Shown piece by piece: positions 1 through 9,749 of a DNA stretch of 37,445 nt; the stretch's first letter is position 1; every line of letters begins with the position of its first letter. The notes beneath the pieces are model-generated. The model was not told the DNA's origin, ran no database searches, and saw nothing but the letters and a program-made list of their open reading frames with translations. Position numbers and translations under genes: made by a program. The DNA is taken from contig JNEM01016246.1 in assembly GCA_000697335.1 (NCBI GenBank), positions 1 through 37,445 on the forward strand. Direction: 5' to 3'. The stretch is from Conidiobolus incongruus B7586. Taxonomy: Eukaryota; Entomophthoromycota; Entomophthoromycetes; Entomophthorales; Conidiobolaceae.

Positions 1-388
1 TACTTTTAAATAATATATATCAATAAATATTAAGTCAATAAAAAATATAATAAGAATGATAAGAATATATAAAAATATCATTTAATATTTATAGAAGATA
101 TATTTTATAATAAAACAAATATTATTTACTTTTATAAAAGCAATAATAGTAAAAGAATATTCTTATAAATTCAATAATAACTTAAATATATTTGTTAAAA
201 TTTAATTTTTCATAATTATATTGTTTTATTAAATTAAATCAAAATAAAATTAAATATTTAAAAAAAATTTATTTATAACTATTATATTAATTAAATCATA
301 AATGATAATTAATTTATAATTATAATTTAAAGATATATATTATTTTTATATATAAGGTATTTTAATATGATTGACAAAAGGATTAATA
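1..388 (+). mobile_element. Tc1-like transposon relic, outer copy, left part
   Basis: This is the left part of an older Tc1/mariner-type element interrupted by the copy at 389-1960; its right part resumes at 1961-2563. The evidence is alignment by eye. The stretch from about 200 to 388 follows the reverse complement of about 980-1190 of the inner copy (the middle of its transposase gene), base for base with many substitutions and small gaps. The relic's transposase sense is therefore the plus strand. Its 5' end and left terminal repeat lie beyond the window start. No open frame survives. Confidence 0.65.
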
Positions 389-1960
389 TACTAACTTACA
401 AAAATAAGTTATAAAATCAAAAACACCTATATTTTTACTAATAACTTGATTAATATTTAATGAAATAAACCTAAATTAAATAATTAAAATCTATTATATT
501 TATTAGTTATATATATCATTAAATGATAATATTTAGTTATTAATTGGTTAAAATATAAACCCTTAAATTTTACCTAAGGTGAGTTATAAATTTGTAGGTT
601 TTTGGTGATAAAAAAAATTAAAACCTAGTGTATCTATTTTTAGCTTTTCTAACTTCTTTAAGTTTGTGGGGTATAGATTCAATTAACTTCTTACACTAAA
701 AAAAATTAATCTTGTTCTATACTTCTTAAACATATTCTTAAAGTTGATTTAAATTTTTTATTAGGGGGAAAACTTTAATAACTTTTTTTAATTAATCCTA
801 AAGGTGTTTAATTAAATTAAAGTTAGGAGATTGAAAAAACTACTTTATAACTATTATCTTATTATTTTTAAGTTATTTGGTAGTAGAAGCTGTAATATAA
901 TAAAAGGTATTATCTTACTAAAAAATAACATTAGATTTATTTAACCTATATTATTTAATGGTTTTTTTTAATTTATTATTTAAAATACCTTGGTACATTT
1001 CAACATTAATTCCCCTATTAACTTTATAAAGATACTTTACACTTAAAGATAACATACATCCTTAAACAATAATTAACCTACTATTATACTTTTAGGTAAA
1101 ATTAATATAATGGTTACAAAGTAATTCTACATCTTTTTTAAAGTATCTAGCTTTTTTATCAAATCTACTAAAGTATATTTTTGTTTCATTAAACTAAATA
1201 ACCTTACTCTAATTAGTTTTAATTTAACATTAGTGGTGATATTTAAACTCTTACCTAATTTTATAATAGGATTTTTTTAGTTAAGGGTGTTTTTTCTTAA
1301 AGTATAAGTAATATCTATGCTAATGTAAAATATATATAATAATATTAATGCTAACTAATATTCTTATATAGTTTTATAATTCTTGTTATATTTCTACAAT
1401 AGTACCACACTTGTTTATATTAACTAACCTACAAATATACTTCTTATCATGTTCATTTATAATTTTAACACACTTAAGTTTAGGTTTAAATGTTTCTTTA
1501 TTGTTATTCTTAACAACTTTAACTACAATAAACTAACTAACACTAGTAATTTTAACAATATTACAAGTTGATTTATCTTTTTTATAAAGTTAATTAATAC
1601 ACAAGTAGATTTTTTTAGAGAGGGATTTAAATATAATAATACTAATAAAAAAAATTTAGTATATTTGTAAAATATTATATAAAATAATAACAAAGAGAAA
1701 AAAAAGATATGGTTATATATTGTTAAATATATCCCCTTATCTCAAAAACCCACAAATTTATAACTCACCTTAGTTAAATATTAAGGGTTAATATTTTTAC
1801 TAATAGTTTACTAAATATATCTAAATATATTTATTTATTATTAAATAATATACTTTAATTATATATTATAGTTTCAAGTAATCTAATATATACAATTATT
1901 TTAGTTATTAATTAAAAAATATATATTTTTGATTTTATAACTTACTTTTGCAAGTTAGTG
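389..1960 (-). mobile_element. Tc1-like DNA transposon relic, inner nested copy with 217-bp IR/DR termini
   Basis: A 1572-bp element with long terminal inverted repeats (389-605 and 1744-1960, 217 bp each), flanked by TA (387-388 and 1961-1962). Each terminal repeat has a related motif at its outer edge (TACTAACTTAC...AAGTTATAAAA) and inner edge (ACCTAAGGTGAGTTATAAA). This is the IR/DR layout known from Tc1 elements such as Sleeping Beauty. The body carries a decayed Tc1 transposase on the minus strand. The element sits inside another copy of the same family in opposite orientation, so it is the later insertion. It is heavily AT-shifted and not functional. Confidence 0.85.
620..1560 (-). pseudogene. 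Decayed Tc1/mariner transposase (DD34E type)
   Basis: Transposase of the nested Tc1 element, read on the minus strand. From N to C: a helix-turn-helix-like stretch (about 1483-1388, reading KLKCVKIINEHDKKY then a RLV...GTIVEI run); the block around the first catalytic Asp (about 1210-1180, reading KVIWFNETK where Tc1 proteins have W-S-D-E-T, so the Asp is Asn); the block reading GCMLSLSVKYL...GINVEMYQGIL (about 1060-965); and the third catalytic block (about 830-800, SPNFNLIKHL against the family SPDLNPIEHLW, so the Glu is Lys). Several in-frame stops are present. Two of three catalytic residues are replaced, so it cannot be active. Confidence 0.8.
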
Positions 1961-2563
1961 TATTAAAATATAATTGGCATTTTAAATAATTAAGAAAAAG
2001 TATTAAATAATATAAATCAAACAAAACAAATATTATTTTTTAACAAGATAATAGCTTTTATTAAATTATGGCCTTTAATACTAAATAGTTTAAAAATATC
2101 AAAATAATAGTGATAAAATAATTTTTTCAATTTTTAATCTTAATATATAATTTTTAAAATTAATTAAAAAAGTATTTAAAGTTTTCTTCCTAATAAAACT
2201 CTTAAATAAGCTTTAAAAGGATATTTAAGGGATTTAAAACAAGATTAATTTTACTTAATATAAAAAGATCATTAACTTTATACTATTTAAACTTATAAAT
2301 GTTAAAAAAAACCAAAGATAAATATATTAAATTGAATTTACTTATCATAATTAAAGTTTATAAATTTATTACTCACTTTAATTAAATTGTGAATTAAATA
2401 TCTTAACTAATGATTAATTTAATATAATTAAATATAGTCTATTATAATGAGATAATATATTTTCATTATTTAATTAAGTTTAAATTAATTTGAAAAAATT
2501 TAGTTAAGTTAAAAATAAAAATTGAGTGATTTTAAATTCATAACTCATTATTGTAGGTTAGTG
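1961..2563 (+). mobile_element. Tc1-like transposon relic, outer copy, right part
   Basis: Continuation of the element begun at 1-388. About 1970-2345 matches the reverse complement of about 606-975 of the inner copy (the transposase C-terminal part). About 2347-2563 is a third copy of the 217-bp terminal repeat, ending in ...GGTTAGTG followed by TA at 2564-2565. It is more diverged from the inner copy's two ends than those are from each other, as expected for the older host element of a nested pair. Confidence 0.75.
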
Positions 2564-2574
2564 TATATTTTTTT

Positions 2575-3930
2575 CATATATTATTAAATCTTAATATTAT
2601 CACCATGAAGTTTATAGACATATAAATTTTTTGGATGTTTTTTAGGAATGACATGCAATTGAAAGGTGGTGTGCGTATTGTAGTTGATCATCAGTTTGAT
2701 GTAGAAGAGACTTGGAGTGGTGAGGAGTCAGTAGAAGCAGTAGGTACAGTTTCCTATGCTGGTTGGAATTACTTTGTACATGCATTCCGCTGCTTGTAAA
2801 GCGATGAGAGGGTTGGTTGATCCTGTTGGTGTCAGTGTCCCACGTTGCCATGTACTGAAAATGGATTAGTAGAATCATTTGCTAGTAAAGCAGTTAGAAC
2901 GCCGTTACAAATTAATTTCTAATTGCAATTGCTTTGGTAATATATCGATACTTTATTAGTGTTAGTAAAAATTCAAGGGTTCTGATATTCAATTGATGAA
3001 GTTGATGGAAGCATTGAATGAGAGTATGTCAATATTTAGAATTTAGTTGGACGGTTTACAGCTACTTCCGTTCTGATAATATGGCTTAATGACTGGTAAC
3101 TGGGTTTCAGAAAAAATCTGAAGATTTTTGAAATACTTGTATACACGCAGTTTGTAAATATTCATAAAGATCATTGGAATCAGGATGCATTTGATACTTG
3201 GAATGGTATTTTGTAAATATTGGAGCATGATAGATGAAGTTGGGTTGAATAGTTAAATTCGTAGAAACGCGAGAATGTTGAGAGATGGCCGTTGATCCAG
3301 TGTAATATTGACAAAGCTGTTCCATAATCGACAAATTCGGCATACCTTGCTCAATACCCAGAATGGAAGCCATTCTACATGTTTTATCATGATAGTATAA
3401 AAATTGTTTCTCCAAGCCATCAACTAGTATCACGTGACTAATAATGAACAGCACTTGACACAGTGTTATATTTACTTTAAACATATTCTTCTTGAGATGA
3501 ATGAGTGCACACTACATTAGATACTTTCCAAGTTCCCAACTTTGTTTAGGACGGAATTGTGCTCAAATCATCTGATCCCACTCAATAGATTTGCTTAATG
3601 TTTTAATATTTTTATAAAAGTGGTATTGGAACACATAAATGAGGCCAAAAGGGGTGTAATCAAAGTAGATATCTTTCAGAGATTTTTTAAAATTGAGTTA
3701 TAAGTTATTGAGTTCACTCAGTATTAAGAAGAAACTTGGATGTGTGACATCCGCAGAAGATGCCAAATTTCACATCATCTTTGAACCTATCAACTTCCCT
3801 CAGGAGCTTGGAATTGTTATCGATAAAATGGTTATCTTGAAGGAAAACAAATTATACCAGAATATCTAGAATTCGAGATTTTGTCCCTTTTTCTCACTAT
3901 CTCAGGACAAAAATCATCAGCAATTTTAGT
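2575..3930 (-). pseudogene. Zn2Cys6 transcription factor pseudogene 1 (5'-decayed)
   Basis: A decayed member of the local zinc-cluster family. The longest open piece (3107-3484, 125 codons) aligns with the middle homology region of the intact genes: MFKVNITLCQVLF against MFNINLRVCQALY, and GLEKQFLYYHDKTCRMASILGI against the intact GLGKQSL...ACLMATALGI. Upstream, other frames keep ELGKYLM.CALIHLKKN, YHFYKNIKTLS and a stretch ending SKFLLNTEWTQ (intact: STFHMNQEWIQ). Downstream, NPLIALQAAECMYKV and LFYIKL match the C-terminal part. There are several stops and frame changes. No zinc cluster is visible beyond about 3930. The extreme C-terminus runs into the transposon end at 2563. Confidence 0.75.
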
Positions 3931-5321
3931 AAATAGATTTAATATCAACTTATAAGAACAAAATTTGTGTAATTATTTTTTTTTCAAAATAAATTCTTCG
4001 CACAAATTTTATTATCACTAATAGTAATCACATTTTTAGAGTCTTTCACCCCCATTTCCCCAGCGTGGCTCGAATAAGCGGTATGTCACATCACCTTCTA
4101 TGTGGTAAATTAGGATAGACATACTCCAATTCTCGTTAAGTACAATTTTAACATTTTGGTAAATCTCAACATCTTACCTTCATTTGGTTACATAATTTAC
4201 GCTTTGATTACTTTTTAGTTTTCATCGATTTGATGACTTATTCTCTTTGTTAAATTTATTTTGTGATATTATCATGAATATTGAAAGAATAAATATTAAA
4301 TTTAATTCAATTCTTAATGAAAAACAAGATAAAATTTAAAAATTTTCTTGTAATTATTTCCACTTAGTATTTATTTTAAAGGAAATATTAGTAAATGACA
4401 AAATTAAAAATTTTCATTACTGGTTTGGGAGATTAAGGATGTAATCGTGACTAAATTATATAATTAATCAACAACACCCTTATATTTTGGTAAGCGTGCG
4501 ATATAATATTTGTTTATAAGTATATATCATATGATATTTTATTACAAAATATTAAACATATATTATAAAGTGTTTCAGACTTATAAATATATTTATTCGT
4601 TTTATATCATCGATTAATTCATTCTCTGATAAATTGAATTTTGTCTTAGTTTTTTTTTCAAGTTAGGCACTTTTCCAAAGTTATTCAGATAATTTTAGTA
4701 TAAAAATATTTTGTTTGATCAGATTATTATAGAAATAATTATAGTTTTTTAGATATAACAAATAATATTCAATAAATCTATTTTTTAGTTTTCAATTTTC
4801 ATAGTTTTAAGGATTCAATTCTATAATTTTAACGGTGATTGAATTTCTTTAATTTATATTATAATTAATAGCTCAATATATTGAAATTAATCCATTTTAT
4901 CAATAAATTATAAAAAGCATTACAATACTAGAATTTTTTCTTTAGTGCAGAATTAAATGTCTAGAATAGGGATGGTCAATACTGATCTAGTAATTGTTGA
5001 TGGTATACTAAATATTATTTCAAATATAAACTTTATAACAAAATAATCATAATATATAATTGAGAATAAAAATTGAATAACCGATCTAGGATTATTATTT
5101 CTCAATTTATATACTCAATTTTATAAATTTTGATCCCAGATAAGAATTAAAATTAATTAATATCATTTTCAATTCAAGATTTGATCATACTCTTATTATT
5201 AATAATCCATATCCCATAATTTTACCCATAGAAACAAAGGAAATTAAATTTCGCGAAGATCCAAGTCCAAAATTCTGGAACTAAAATATTAAATTACGAA
5301 TCAAATATAACTTACACAATA
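3931..5321. other. Intergenic region, no gene seen
   Basis: AT-rich spacer between zinc-cluster pseudogene 1 and the BRCT gene. A slightly GC-richer patch at about 4035-4200 has no recognisable frame or RNA fold. The final few hundred bases should contain the BRCT gene promoter, but I see no specific element. Confidence 0.5.
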
Positions 5322-8300
5322 ATGCAACCTGGAAGATTATTTTCAACACAAATCCAGCGAGCTCAATTGGCGCAGAGAGCACCTTTACAAGGTCTCACAT
5401 TTTTATTAATTAGAGATGATTTCAAAGACATTCAACGCTATGTATTTTATATTTTCTATAATATAGTTTCATATTAATTTTTAAAACTAGATTGAATTAA
5501 AACAAAAAATAATAAGATTTGGAGGGCAAGAAACGGATCAAATCGATGATACTAATGTGAATTATTATATTTGCAAGAAGGTGAATACTGCAAGTTATAG
5601 GGTAATCATCTATCCCCAGGTTATTTAACTAATATTTAACGATAAGGGCTTAGAGAGCTGTTGATAAAAACATCACTATATTACATCCCGATTTTTTGAC
5701 TAAACTGGAAGAAGAGAGCAACGCCAATAATGTGGATTTGGAACAAGTATATCATATCAAATTTTATTATTATTTTTATTCAATAATTAATAATATTTTA
5801 GCTTATAGCAAATTTTAAACTCTTACCATTTCACAATTTAAATTTCATTTTATTGGGATTTGATTCGCATCAAGATACAGGTAAACATTCATGAAAATGC
5901 ATTAAACTCTACAACATATTACATCTAATTATTCAATTAGAATTTTCAAAATTTGAAAAAATTATAAAAAATTTAGGTGGTAAATTAGAAGCAAAGATCA
6001 GTGCCAAGACAGATATTATTGCTATAACTATATCCTTTTTCATATATAATATTCTATATCCTTTATAATTTTATGGATTGTTATTATTCCTTAATTCCAA
6101 TTTTTACAATAGCTATGTATTTTCATTTAATTCAGTATCGGTTGAGAAAAATAACAAGTTTAGGGTTGTCAATTTGAATTGGATTTTGGAGTGTGAAAAA
6201 ACTTTGGGTAAATGTTAATATTTGCTCCATTTATTATATGCTTACTTTGCTCATAATTAGTGTTTCAACCTTTGACTAAATTTCCATATGGCGCTCCTAA
6301 TTCTTATGACGGTCAAGGTAATATATACCTATTTCAAAATTGAAAATTGAAATTAAACTATGTTGAATAGGTGATCCTAATAAATATTTCTCAGGATGTC
6401 ATATCTATGTGCCCGAAGATATATTATATCGTCAAATGTATATCAGGCACATGATCGAAGCAGGACACGGATACATTCATGACAAAGACTCCATTCGACA
6501 TATTACCCATTTCATCGTGTTGAGAAGTGGCTTCACTCCTGAAGATTGCAAACTGCTCTCAAGTATTGATCAATCCCAAGTGAAATGCGTGCAATCCAAC
6601 TGGATAGAAGACTGCCACCATCAAAAAACGTTGATTGATGAAACCAAATATTTTGTAGATTCGGAAACTGGTGCTTGGACACAGAATCAAAATACACCAA
6701 TAGTCAAATATGAGTCAAAGATGATTCTTACAGCCAGCACCTCCACTGCTGTAACGGAAATCCATTCTAACGAGCAGGAAACTTCAACTCCTGAGAGAAA
6801 CATTTTCAAAAATCAAAAATTTTTGATTTATGGTTTTTCTGAGGAAGAGGCAATGATTTTAAGTGTCCAAAAGATTGAAATCTAATCGTTTGATTTTAGA
6901 CCAGTAAAATTGAGGAATCGATTCAATATTGCGGCGGTGTAGTAATATCGGAACCAATACCCAAAGCTCCAACGATGTGTATCTTGCCATACGACGGAAG
7001 TGTTACTCTAAATCCCAAGAAGAGTAATTCCTACGCTACGGAATTTTGGATTGAAAGATGCATCAATGTAATAACAATTGACAATTATATTTATCAAATA
7101 TTGACCGATTTTTAGGACAATACATTTTATAATACTTCTGACAATATATTATTCCAACCTTTAGATATTTGTCAGCCTATCCCAGGTAATTTGAATATAT
7201 AACTTTATTATCATTCTAATATATTTTCAATTAGGATTTGACATGTTTGTATTTGTCTTTACCAATATAAATTACTTCGAAAGAGGTCACCTCATAAAAG
7301 TACTAGAGAGATTAGGCGCACGCACTTCAGAGATACTTGATTCTAAATGCACGCATCTAGTTAGTGTCAAGCCCAAAGTCAAAAGCCAAAAGATCATAAG
7401 AGCCGAACGTAAGGGAATTCCAATCATCGATGTGGACGAAATTTATAAAATTATTAGAACTGGTAAGAATCATTTGAGTTTGACAAATGCTGAACCTCAA
7501 ATGAAGTCGTCTGATGTACCTCCCACTACTCATATTCTAACTCCGAAACCACCTCAAATTGCTGAATTTACCTCAATTCCAGTTACAAAGCCAGATACAA
7601 TACCAAAGCCCCAGCCATTATTCTCAGCTCCAATCGCGAATCAATCATCCCATTGCACTAATCTCTCTCATATTATGCATGGATACGTAATCTATTTGGA
7701 CAATCTCGATGACGTTACTCTGCGAGATTTCAAACAAAAGATTTCGGAGATGGGAGGTGAATTATGCTTCAAACCCTTCGCAAAAACCACTCATATTATC
7801 CAAAATCTTCGATCTAATCCCAAACCAGAATTCACGTCAAGACGAATTGTAAAGGAGTTGCCTGGTATTCAGTTAGTGAGCTATTATTGGATTAATTGGG
7901 TGAGTTGCATTGTTTCTTATTTGAATTTTCCTAATGAGTTGTTTAGTGTTATAAGTATAAATCTAGGTTAGATTGTACGAGGTTTCCAACCAATTTTGAC
8001 CCTCGAATCCATGTTAGTAATGAATTAGAATTCATTGAAGAAGCTAGAAAATCATGTCAAGTACCAAAACCTTCAGAAGTGGTCAATAATGAAGATATTG
8101 CCACCGAAGTCCCAGTCGTAAGAAAGGAAGCAAATCAATCACATTACCACGACCTAATGTTCAAAAAACTCGACGTGATCCTCAAGTTGACCAACAACAA
8201 TTTTGGGCCCCAATTCCGTCGCGATAAACTCATGCCTCAATTTCCGCCACCTCCCCAACCCACCGAATTACCACCATTGCAATTCAAAACACCCAATTTT

Positions 8301-8510
8301 TCAACCCCCCAAGATCCTATCCAAAACCGAACATGGAGGCATCCCGACAAAAATAATCGCGACGAAGCGATGCAGTTTATCAACGAGATTCGCACAATCC
8401 AAAAACTGGATCTTAGCGCTATGGTTCGCAACGTGACTAAATCAAATTCTCTCGCAGATGTAACCATTCATAGCAGGATGAATACTCGAAGTCATTCCAA
8501 AGTAGGTTAG
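5322..8510 (+). CDS. Six-BRCT scaffold protein (Rtt107/Brc1-like), 12 exons
   Basis: Predicted 869 aa. Exons: 5322-5441, 5491-5601, 5654-5746, 5802-5880, 5941-6029, 6108-6207, 6261-6317, 6371-6864, 6900-7067, 7116-7185, 7235-7899, 7947-8510. All phases are compatible and the sum is 870 codons with stop. Six BRCT domains by eye: residues about 22-105, 112-195 (VVNLNWILEC), 222-310 (CVQSNWIEDC), 362-437 (FWIERC), 461-540 (CTHLV), 607-690 (YYWINWC). A Pro-rich linker precedes BRCT6 and a 180-residue Pro/Asn-rich tail follows. BRCT5 has a Thr at the end of strand 1 and an S-Q-K near helix 2, the places where phosphopeptide-binding BRCTs carry S/T and K. Six-BRCT proteins of this size (Rtt107, Brc1, PTIP) are DNA-damage/replication scaffolds in the nucleus. 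TopBP1/Dpb11 kinship is the main alternative. Most introns are 47-60 nt with GT-AG; exceptions are 6030-6107 (AT-AC) and 6865-6899 (35 nt, 5' edge uncertain). Confidence 0.8.
6030..6107 (+). other. U12-type AT-AC intron
   Basis: Intron 5 of the BRCT gene, 78 nt. It begins ATATCCTTTTT (U12 5' consensus ATATCCTT), holds TTCCTTAAT at 6087-6095 (U12 branch consensus TTCCTTRAY) and ends TTTTTAC, 13 nt after the branch adenine. Removing it joins ATA ACT to AAT AGC in phase 0 and completes BRCT2 through NLNWILEC. No GT-AG choice here keeps the BRCT core: the frame hits a stop at about 6065 and the only upstream GT deletes the domain's central strand. Confidence 0.8.
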
Positions 8511-9749
8511 GTAATTGATAATATTAAGGCTGTATAACAATTAGCTTTCAGTGTTTTGTGATGTTTTTTATAAATGAATTTATGATTTCAAAAATGTATT
8601 TTTGGTAAATTATAATTACATTTATATATCTTGAATGAAAATTCAAATTTAATATAAAATGAATCTATTTCTTTAATGTGATATTGTTCTAAGATTTATT
8701 CAATCAAACATTTAAATAATTAATCATATATATTGTGTTAGTCTGTGTATAATACTTATATTATCTAAATTGATTTGGATTAATATAATTTAAACCAAGT
8801 TAATTAAACAACTATATTATAAGGAAGATATATTATATTCAAATTAATTTATGTCTGATTTGAATTATCTTGATATTAAGTTAGGTATTTATAAACAATC
8901 ATCTTGAATAACATTTTAATTTTTTATAATATTTGAAAAATAATTTACAAATAAAATATTTTTTGATTTTATATCAATTGAATTCAGAAAAAATTTATCA
9001 TAACTATATCGTTGTTCAGTTTATTTGTTTTTATTACGCAGCAAATGAATTTATGAGAATGATATTATATATCAAATATTGAATTATACAAATACAAAAT
9101 ACAAAATATCTGAATATCAATATTACTATACAACTTGAATGATATTCGAAATTATAATGTTAAATCTAAAATTAAGTTATTGAAATAGTGATAATTTTAT
9201 AAATTAGTATTTATAAACAATAATAAAAGATATTAATTTTACTGTTGTGTTTTGAAAATACCTGACTGTCTCAAGTTAATAATTAAGTCAATATTACTCC
9301 TAATTCAGACGGTCTTTGTTGGTCCATAATCAAAAGATATTTTTTACTCTTTGTATTAGATTTTATCCAAACTCTATGTCATTCACTGAACAAACTATTT
9401 AAACCCAGGGGTGGCAAAGGGAGAAAGGAGGAAAATTTGATATTCTGTTACAACATCTCAACAAGAAGTAAACTGTAAGACAAAGAGTCCTGAAATGTTA
9501 AAGAGCAGAATTAATAAATTAATTTACTAAATAGTTTTACAAGCATTTTTTCTAACAACAATCTTTATTTACAAAATATATTATAAAACACAACACTGAT
9601 AAAAAGTGTAAAATAAATAGTATATATATATATATATATATTGGATGAATTATAATTAAAATATCTATACTATTAAATAATATATTGTGAATATATTTAT
9701 AATTAGATAATCGTTCAGTCATTGTTAATACAAAGTTTATTCCAATAAT
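8511..9749. other. Intergenic region with (TA)n microsatellite
   Basis: AT-rich spacer between two convergent genes (BRCT plus, zinc-cluster minus). It contains an uninterrupted TA tract at 9621-9641. No gene, RNA or transposon end recognised. Confidence 0.55.
9621..9641. repeat. (TA)10 microsatellite
   Basis: Ten uninterrupted TA units, about 110 bp past the stop codon of the 9750-11489 gene. Confidence 0.9.

Noticed and set aside
2642-2878. A 78-codon open frame on the minus strand
   Set aside because: It is out of frame with the recognisable zinc-cluster remains (NPLIALQAAECMYKV) in the same DNA, so it is a shadow of pseudogene 1.
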